Assembly (NCBI GenBank): GCA_013399115.1
Contig: VXAA01003990.1
Location: 496,489 to 560,488, forward strand
Source: Anseranas semipalmata
Lineage: Eukaryota > Chordata > Aves > Anseriformes > Anseranatidae
Direction of reading: 5' to 3'
DNA: 64,000 nt
Position 1 is the first letter of the stretch; every line of letters starts with the position of its first letter. This document shows positions 61,001-64,000 of this stretch, piece by piece. The translations under genes and the position numbers were made by a program. The notes under the pieces are model-generated. The model saw only the letters and a program-made list of their open reading frames with translations, was not told where the DNA came from and searched no databases.

Positions 61001-62679
61001 AACTCTAAGCCAGTCTCCCATGTGCTGATCAAGTGCTTCAACTCTAGGCTGTTACTCTGTCCTCGTAATATGCAAGTCCAAGTTCCTTTAAAGAAATGCC
61101 ATACTTCCCTATATCTTGGTAACAGAGAACCCTCACCCTTCAATACTTAAAAATATAGCCAGGATAAGGTGGGGTGGGAGGGGGTGGGGGATCTGAACAC
61201 CTTTTCCTTCCCTAATGGCCAGCTCTTAACATGTGCATTCTGATTTTAAGAGCCTCGTTGTTAAGTAGAACAGTATTTTTCCTTGAGTTGCAATGACAAA
61301 GTCCCCTTACACGTTTTATTGGGAGGCTAAAAGCATATGATTTTACATCTTGTAATGACTTCTACATTCCTGTACTTAACTTTGGTTCCCTCCCCGATAC
61401 AGCGTTCTGACTCACCTTGCATGCTACAAATAGATGTCAAAGACATTAACTCAAGGCCAAGCTCCACATCTATCCAAAGTTACTGCCTAAATAAAAACAT
61501 TTTGCTACTGCATTGAAGACTATAAAATGGAAAACTCAATGTGCTGTACAGAAGCTAAAAAGCATGAATCGTGCATTTCTCTGATAGCTAAATGCAGTAA
61601 TTTAAAGTGATTTACCCAAATGGCGCTTTGTTCTAGTTATCAAGACAGCAAACGGGAGTCTATTTTCAGCTGTCTCGCTATTTTTTTGCACAGCTTTAGA
61701 TTAGCTGCAATCTTAACTTTTAATGAAACACAATTTTAAAGAAAAACATTTTCCTTAGTTTTAATTATCTCAAGCTTAATGAACTGACAGACTTGCATTG
61801 CTCTTGAAGTTTTCATGGTTTTTATATAAGCTATCTAAAACATTTAAGTATTTTTCCAGTTCAAGCCAGACCAGAGCTTTTTAAAAAGCACTTTCCACTA
61901 TAATCTGAAAATCAAATACTGTCTTACAGCCAGAGTTTTACAACTCAGCCACTCCCAATTCCCAGATACACGCACCAGATTACAAGGGGATACTACTGTT
62001 GCTACTGAAGACAAGAACATCTTCTTACTAGCCCTATACAACCTGAACTCTGAGAAACCTATTGAACTTGGAAAGAAACATCAACTTGGATGGTTTTCAA
62101 AGTTTATATTTTCACTGTGTTTTTTGGCTGTTCAAATAGTCCTACTGATTTCTGAGGTGCTTGCAAGAGGGATGGGGGGGGCATTGGTATTTCTTGTGAA
62201 AATGATTTCTTGAAGCAGCAGTTTCATTTTACTACTCATATCTTTGCACTGTTAATTCTTGCAATATTTTGCAAGACTCATTATATATGGTATTCTTTAA
62301 AGTCCTGTCCCTTAAAATAAATTAAACTAAGAACCTGAAATTCACTTACAAAAATATTTTATCAGACTTGCAGAAAAAATTTAAGAACATAAATACACAG
62401 TGTTCAAACCTAGATTTGATGACAAACATCTATCTAAAATGCAACTTCTTTTATTCTTAATATAACCAGAACTTACAGAACTGAGCGTTTTTCTTTTTAA
62501 TATCATATAAAACACAGTAATTTTGTTACCCTCAGAATTGTCTGGACTGTCAGAAGTGAGGCTTCTTTCTTCTTTGTTAAAATATGAATCTTTCTTGTCC
62601 TTATGAAATTTTTCCAGCATTTTGAATTTAGACAAAGCCTTGCTCCGAGATGCACTGGAAGAAGTTTTAGGGGGAACTA
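29395..62679 (-). CDS. CEP162: Centrosomal protein of 162 kDa (25 coding exons; N-terminus outside the window)
   Basis: Twenty-five exons on the minus strand join without a phase conflict to 1392 residues plus stop. Recognised from the final coiled-coil exons ([42 protein letters not shown]) and from N-terminal blocks ([47 protein letters not shown]). Synteny with MRAP2 agrees. Known of the family: a microtubule-binding protein of the distal end of centrioles that marks the axoneme and promotes transition-zone assembly, interacting with CEP290, at the start of cilium formation. Roughly the first 500 residues here are acidic, Ser-rich and probably disordered; most of the rest is coiled coil. 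The human protein is 1403 residues, so this one is probably longer once the missing N-terminal exon is added. Start codon and promoter lie beyond 64000. Residue numbers in the exon entries count from the first complete codon here. Confidence 0.95.
31400..31520 (-). mobile_element. CR1 LINE, 3' tail fragment, reverse orientation
   Basis: Reads as a reversed CR1 end: gacttctagagggcacgtgg, then tccagccctctgctagagca, then gggcctgcttagatcaggct. It lies in a CEP162 intron in the same orientation as that gene; ends approximate. Confidence 0.65.
31735..31869 (-). CDS. CEP162: CEP162 exon (residues 1276-1320)
   Basis: 135 bases, phase 0 at both ends; acceptor actttag, donor AAAG|GTAC. Encodes [20 protein letters not shown] and [21 protein letters not shown], a clear family match and coiled coil. 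The upstream intron (31870-34829, 2960 bp) is unique AT-rich sequence with nothing assigned. Confidence 0.96.
34830..34928 (-). CDS. CEP162: CEP162 exon (residues 1243-1275)
   Basis: 99 bases, phase 0 at both ends; acceptor tttttgtag, donor AGAG|GTATAT. Encodes [20 protein letters not shown] and REELLQKE, coiled coil. The upstream intron is the 3039-bp one almost filled by nested CR1 elements. Confidence 0.94.
35271..35927 (+). pseudogene. CR1 ORF2 fragment (endonuclease C-terminal region), open but truncated
   Basis: A continuous 218-codon frame inside the long CR1. It shows [20 protein letters not shown], the conserved SDH segment of the AP-like endonuclease, then the linker [20 protein letters not shown] before the RT domain. 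It lacks the start of ORF2 and runs into the inserted CR1 copy, so no functional protein is expected. Confidence 0.8.
35888..36231 (+). mobile_element. Younger CR1 3' fragment nested in the older CR1
   Basis: A 5'-truncated copy of about 345 bp with the whole CR1 3' end: ggcattggaacaggttgccc, then ggttggactagatgatcttg, then ccttaatgattctatgattc. The surrounding CR1 text breaks off after gaactgaatttggcaag and resumes at aagtggcaaacagaagacca. That shows an insertion into the older copy and dates the two relative to each other. Confidence 0.88.
37968..38109 (-). CDS. CEP162: CEP162 exon (residues 1195-1242)
   Basis: 142 bases; acceptor ctgtccag, donor AGAG|GTAAGA; the first base completes R1195. 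Encodes [20 protein letters not shown] and the following coiled coil, one of the most conserved parts of the protein. The upstream intron (38110-38918, 809 bp) holds an A-run at about 38391-38406 and nothing else. Confidence 0.96.
38919..39586 (-). CDS. CEP162: CEP162 large exon (residues 973-1194)
   Basis: 668 bases, the largest exon; acceptor ctactccag, donor CGAAG|GTAAAT. Starts [20 protein letters not shown] and continues as Lys/Asn/Gln-rich coiled coil ([20 protein letters not shown]). A less regular Asn-rich middle follows, then helices ending [10 protein letters not shown]. Low complexity suggests faster divergence here. The upstream intron carries the solo LTR. Confidence 0.95.
39931..40528 (-). 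mobile_element. Solo LTR of an endogenous retrovirus with 5-bp target duplication
   Basis: A 588-bp LTR (39936-40523) flanked by the direct repeat GTATC (39931-39935 and 40524-40528). Read on the minus strand it begins TGTACTGGGTCTGGCCGGGA and ends ...AAACCACCACA, so it has TG...CA ends. It also has a polyadenylation signal AATAAA on that strand (from tttttatt near 40272-40279). It looks like the abundant avian ERVL-type LTR; the 5-bp duplication fits. No internal viral genes are present. The LTR is in the same orientation as CEP162, in the 1730-bp intron 39587-41316. Confidence 0.85.
41317..41541 (-). CDS. CEP162: CEP162 exon (residues 898-972)
   Basis: 225 bases, phase 0 at both ends; acceptor tttgatag, donor AAAG|GTAAAA. 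Encodes [20 protein letters not shown], an Ala run, then coiled coil ([20 protein letters not shown]). The [16 protein letters not shown] block is a strong family signature. The upstream intron (41542-42712, 1171 bp) shows nothing. Confidence 0.96.
42713..42817 (-). CDS. CEP162: CEP162 exon (residues 863-897)
   Basis: 105 bases, phase 0 at both ends; acceptor ttggatag, donor ACAA|GTATGC. Encodes [20 protein letters not shown] and [15 protein letters not shown], basic coiled coil. It has no ATG and so is easy to miss. The upstream intron (42818-43482, 665 bp) is featureless. Confidence 0.93.
43483..43646 (-). CDS. CEP162: CEP162 exon (residues 808-862)
   Basis: 164 bases; acceptor ttcttgtag, donor AGAG|GTGATA; two bases complete G808. 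Encodes [40 protein letters not shown] and [14 protein letters not shown], highly conserved. The upstream intron (43647-44702, 1056 bp) has a CR1 tail at 43958-44012 and a C-run at 44244-44261. Confidence 0.96.
43958..44012 (+). mobile_element. CR1 LINE, short 3' tail
   Basis: ggagttgaactcgatgatcc followed by ttgtggatcccttccaactc is the last part of a CR1 3' end. The 5' part is lost. Antisense to CEP162. Confidence 0.65.
44703..44829 (-). CDS. CEP162: CEP162 exon (residues 766-807)
   Basis: 127 bases; acceptor aaactcag, donor TCAG|GTAAAG; ends with one base of G808. Encodes [20 protein letters not shown] and [20 protein letters not shown], coiled coil. The upstream intron (44830-46436, 1607 bp) contains a GC-richer block at about 45230-45790. 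Confidence 0.95.
45230..45790. other. GC-richer block in a CEP162 intron, possible old insertion
   Basis: About 560 bp standing out in base composition from the AT-rich intron around it, with runs such as gggcccagccagtagacaca and ggatcaggccatctgcactg. It lacks CR1 landmarks and I could not find terminal repeats. It may be an LTR remnant or other unclassified repeat. Confidence 0.3.
46437..46542 (-). CDS. CEP162: CEP162 exon (residues 730-765)
   Basis: 106 bases; acceptor gttttttag, donor ACAG|GTAGGT; first base completes R730. Encodes [20 protein letters not shown] and [15 protein letters not shown]. The upstream intron (46543-47351, 809 bp) includes a gap inside an A-run. Confidence 0.94.
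46695..46748. other. Assembly gap (54 N) within a poly-A run
   Basis: The gap is flanked by about 13 A on the left and 11 A on the right. It is an unresolved homopolymer in a CEP162 intron, without coding effect. Confidence 0.99.
47352..47464 (-). CDS. CEP162: CEP162 exon (residues 693-730)
   Basis: 113 bases; acceptor catcttag, donor TAAG|GTAGGC; ends with two bases of R730. Encodes [20 protein letters not shown] and [17 protein letters not shown], coiled coil typical of the family. The upstream intron (47465-48310, 846 bp) is featureless. Confidence 0.95.
48311..48448 (-). CDS. CEP162: CEP162 exon (residues 647-692)
   Basis: 138 bases, phase 0 at both ends; acceptor ctttaaag, donor ACAG|GTATGC. 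Encodes [20 protein letters not shown] and [20 protein letters not shown], then IQGYQQ. Strong family match. The upstream intron (48449-49170, 722 bp) carries the CA microsatellite. Confidence 0.96.
49021..49049. repeat. (CA)n microsatellite
   Basis: About 14 CA units in a CEP162 intron, preceded by imperfect cacttacactta units. Likely polymorphic. Confidence 0.95.
49171..49398 (-). CDS. CEP162: CEP162 exon (residues 571-646)
   Basis: 228 bases, phase 0 at both ends; acceptor tcttcactag, donor CAAG|GTACTT. Starts [20 protein letters not shown], then [20 protein letters not shown], and ends ENYVLQSK. The first AG in the upstream tract was chosen because it keeps the phase; the inner AG at 49373-49374 would not. 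Confidence 0.93.
50202..50344 (-). CDS. CEP162: CEP162 exon (residues 523-570)
   Basis: 143 bases; donor GCAT|GTAAGT. Encodes [20 protein letters not shown] then [20 protein letters not shown]. The acceptor is ambiguous by one codon (aatgaag or aatgaagaag, both in the same phase). The downstream intron is 803 bp and the upstream intron (50345-51885) is 1541 bp; both are without features beyond A- and T-runs and a (TTTA)n stretch. Confidence 0.92.
51511..51531. repeat. (TTTA)n short tandem repeat
   Basis: Four to five TTTA units in a CEP162 intron. Confidence 0.85.
51886..52153 (-). CDS. CEP162: CEP162 exon (residues 434-523)
   Basis: 268 bases; acceptor ctgtcatag, donor AAAG|GTAATT. Starts [20 protein letters not shown], is rich in Lys, Ser and Thr ([20 protein letters not shown]), and ends [11 protein letters not shown] plus one base. 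Basic and probably disordered; this may contribute to microtubule binding, which is an inference from composition only. The upstream intron (52154-53262, 1109 bp) is featureless. Confidence 0.94.
53263..53527 (-). CDS. CEP162: CEP162 exon (residues 345-433)
   Basis: 265 bases; acceptor ctcttgtag, donor ACAG|GTAAGT; first base completes S345. Encodes [20 protein letters not shown], then [20 protein letters not shown], and ends [14 protein letters not shown]. The upstream intron (53528-54400, 873 bp) is unique sequence. Confidence 0.94.
54401..54482 (-). CDS. CEP162: CEP162 exon (residues 318-345)
   Basis: 82 bases, split codons at both ends; acceptor taattag, donor AAAG|GTATTT. Encodes [20 protein letters not shown] then FDLELE, a conserved block. 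No ATG is present. The upstream intron is only 164 bp. Confidence 0.92.
54647..54838 (-). CDS. CEP162: CEP162 exon (residues 254-318)
   Basis: 192 bases; acceptor ttttcacag, donor TCAG|GTAAAT. Encodes [20 protein letters not shown] then [20 protein letters not shown], a strong family signature, with a Ser/Asn-rich tail. The upstream intron (54839-55517, 679 bp) ends in an A-rich tract. Confidence 0.95.
55518..55640 (-). CDS. CEP162: CEP162 exon (residues 213-254)
   Basis: 123 bases; acceptor ttggttttag, donor GCAG|GTAAAG. Encodes [20 protein letters not shown] then [20 protein letters not shown], acidic. The upstream intron is 376 bp and featureless. Confidence 0.95.
56017..56044 (-). CDS. 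CEP162: CEP162 micro-exon (residues 204-213)
   Basis: Only 28 bases: EPNTGMLAK plus the first base of V213. Acceptor tttttcttag and donor AAAG|GTAAAA are both strong. Without it the flanking exons would be out of phase (phase 0 end meets a two-base start), which supports it. The upstream intron (56045-57016, 972 bp) contains an exon-like open segment at 56493-56668. Confidence 0.88.
57017..57084 (-). CDS. CEP162: CEP162 exon (residues 181-203)
   Basis: 68 bases; acceptor ctcttcag, donor TCAG|GTAAAT. Encodes [20 protein letters not shown] plus NQ. The SYSEDFEEE acidic motif is shared with other ciliary proteins and with CEP162 homologues. The upstream intron (57085-58281, 1197 bp) has a CR1 tail and A-runs. 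Confidence 0.94.
58041..58155 (-). mobile_element. CR1 LINE 3' end with (ATTCTATG)n tail, reverse orientation
   Basis: The repeated aatcatagaatcatagaatc at the low end is the reversed CR1 8-bp tail. It is followed by gaccttaaagatcatctagt and the reversed 3' UTR ending near gagcaggctgcc. Same orientation as CEP162. Confidence 0.88.
58282..58334 (-). CDS. CEP162: CEP162 exon (residues 163-181)
   Basis: 53 bases; acceptor gtttctcag, donor TCTG|GTAATA. Encodes [17 protein letters not shown] with split codons at both ends (R163 and G181). Highly charged. The upstream intron (58335-59320, 986 bp) contains a CA/CAA-rich stretch. Confidence 0.9.
59121..59190. repeat. Low-complexity (CAA)n/(CCA)n tract
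   Basis: Simple A/C-rich repeats (aacaacaacaacaaca within it) in a CEP162 intron. Open frames across it are artefacts. Confidence 0.9.
59321..59507 (-). CDS. CEP162: CEP162 exon (residues 101-163)
   Basis: 187 bases; acceptor caaatttag, donor TACG|GTAATT. Encodes [40 protein letters not shown] and [20 protein letters not shown]. The [20 protein letters not shown] block with DYSRLNKEL is conserved in the family. The upstream intron is 270 bp. Confidence 0.95.
59778..59930 (-). CDS. CEP162: CEP162 exon (residues 50-100)
   Basis: 153 bases; acceptor ttttttcctag, donor AATG|GTGAGA. Encodes [40 protein letters not shown] and [10 protein letters not shown]. Polar and probably disordered. The upstream intron (59931-62529, 2599 bp) contains a cryptic exon-like segment and a G-quadruplex motif. 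Confidence 0.9.
61171..61190 (+). other. G-quadruplex motif
   Basis: GGGGTGGGAGGGGGTGGGGG: four runs of three or more G with single-base loops, the pattern expected to form a very stable parallel quadruplex. It lies on the template strand of CEP162 within a 2.6-kb intron. Confidence 0.8.
62530..62679 (-). CDS. CEP162: CEP162 first coding exon in the window (residues 1-49)
   Basis: 150 bases; donor GAGG|GTAACA. Encodes [40 protein letters not shown] and TSDSPDNSE, very basic then acidic. The acceptor is weak: either cttaaaag at 62680-62681 or the next AG three bases on, in the same phase. It begins inside a codon, so at least one coding exon with the start lies beyond 64000. Confidence 0.85.
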
Positions 62680-64000
62680 CTTTTAAGTATATACAAACAT
62701 TTATGCGTTTTAATATACAATGGACAGGGAATAAAGAGAAGAACAAGGTGTGAGTATTCAGATTGCCACTTCTGAAAAAGTAAAGCAGTTCAGTTTCTTG
62801 TTGAATTATCTACAATTTGGCAGCTATGATTAAAAATTAAAGAGTTAGTACTTATCAATTCTGAAACTAAAAATCTTTTTTTTCCCCTCTTTCATTTTTG
62901 AAAGACAAATAATTAGTTCTTACTTCATATATACCTTGCATTCAAATACATTGTTCTAGGAGCTCAATATATATATTACCTGAAAACAAAGAAAACTAAC
63001 AAAACTACTTCAACAATAAAAGAAGTTTTGTACTATAAGTTTTGAAAGAAAGCATCTCGATCAGTTCAAAGAAGAGCAGAAAAGCATAGGTAGATAAGGT
63101 GAATTACTACTGCCTTCATCATTGGCAGTTACAAGACCTGCACATGGTCTGTTTAAACCCCTGTGAGGATGTGCTTAGCAGCCAATAAAACCAAACACCT
63201 TCCATTCACATTACCACTAATTAAGTTTTAGATAACAGTACCATTTCTGAAAACTGTGTTTTCTCATAAGATTTAGATGATAGTCATACCATACACTTTG
63301 TATTACCTTAGGCTAGCCAGATGCACTGCATGAGACTTTGACTTGTCCAAACTGTCGAGCACGTGTGTGTGTTTGCGTGTGTGTTTTGTAGGGGTTGTAG
63401 GGAGCTCCTAAACTGGCTGATTCAGAGAAAGTTCTTAGTTACAGATCTTTCGAATTTTCCTTGACACAAGAGAGAGCAGAGTCTGCCTAGGGGATCTGGC
63501 CAAGTACTCCTGTTGTCTAGAAACAGGACTATGGGGAGATCTGACCAGAAGCTAGCACAACTCAGAAATACACAAGATGACTAAAGGAAGCTGATGAGCG
63601 TATGACAGATGCAAGGCAAAAAGCAAAAGGAGAGGTATGAAACCCTTCCTGATACACTACACGGGTCCTTTATTCCCTTGACTGATGACCACAACCACTA
63701 GACAGGGATCGCTTCTCTAGAGTCATTCTCCCACATCTACAGAGAAACCAAAAATGTTGACAGCATGCCTTCTGTTGTAAATAATGCAAACACCTGATGC
63801 TTTTTAAAAGAGTACTTTGAAATAACTGCCAAACTCCTCCTATTGCTCACATTTCAAATGTTAAGCCTAATTCGAGACAGATTCAATTTAAGTGTTTCCA
63901 TCCCAGACCGAGATGCTTTATAGATATTCTGCATAAAGGAGGCTTACGAAAACAGGACATACACTCGAGAAAGCTACCATAAGGAAAACGAGCTATAGGC
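62680..64000 (-). other. CEP162: CEP162 intron running out of the window
   Basis: No further exon with splice sites and family similarity is visible. It includes a GT-rich stretch near 63360-63390. The N-terminal exon and promoter are beyond the end. Confidence 0.75.

Overview
This is vertebrate nuclear DNA, most likely from a bird. It is AT-rich, with one CpG island, GT-AG introns and repeated fragments of CR1 LINEs carrying the avian-type 3' tail (attctatgattct). It also holds a solo LTR of a kind common in birds. Both genes are compact, and the gene order (MRAP2 then CEP162, tail to tail) matches the amniote region equivalent to human 6q14. Three runs of N (1617-1770, 18869-18888, 46695-46748) mark it as a draft assembly. 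No bacterial, organellar or exogenous viral features were seen.

Left part (1-25.5 kb), plus strand: MRAP2, the melanocortin-2-receptor accessory protein 2. A CpG island at about 1.48-2.78 kb, partly hidden by a gap, is the likely promoter and non-coding first exon. The coding exons are 11383-11509, 17592-17691 and 22646-23039. They join in phase to a complete 206-residue protein with one membrane span. The introns hold CR1 pieces (about 8.5, 10.3-11.2 and 19.3 kb) and a few exon-like segments of unknown meaning. The 3' untranslated region probably runs to one of the polyadenylation signals at 24.9 or 25.4 kb.

Middle (25.5-29.2 kb): an intergenic stretch between the converging 3' ends, with no supported gene.

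Right part (29.2-64 kb), minus strand: CEP162 (KIAA1009), a distal-centriole and transition-zone protein. I resolve 25 consecutive coding exons, all with splice signals and all joining in phase. They encode 1392 residues plus the stop codon. The start codon and the promoter lie beyond position 64000. The N-terminal third is acidic, polar and probably disordered; the rest is mostly coiled coil. The introns carry a nested CR1 pair at 35.2-37.8 kb, a minus-strand solo LTR at 39936-40523 with a 5-bp target duplication (GTATC), short CR1 tails, microsatellites and a strong G-quadruplex motif.

The two genes work in unrelated processes: melanocortin signalling and energy balance for MRAP2, cilium assembly for CEP162. 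Their adjacency is a conserved neighbourhood, not an operon. I found no convincing new biological system. The best leads are an unassigned exon-like reading frame just before the MRAP2 CpG island, two phase-compatible cryptic exons inside CEP162 introns, the CpG-island E-box/CRE composite and the intact reading frame in the older CR1.
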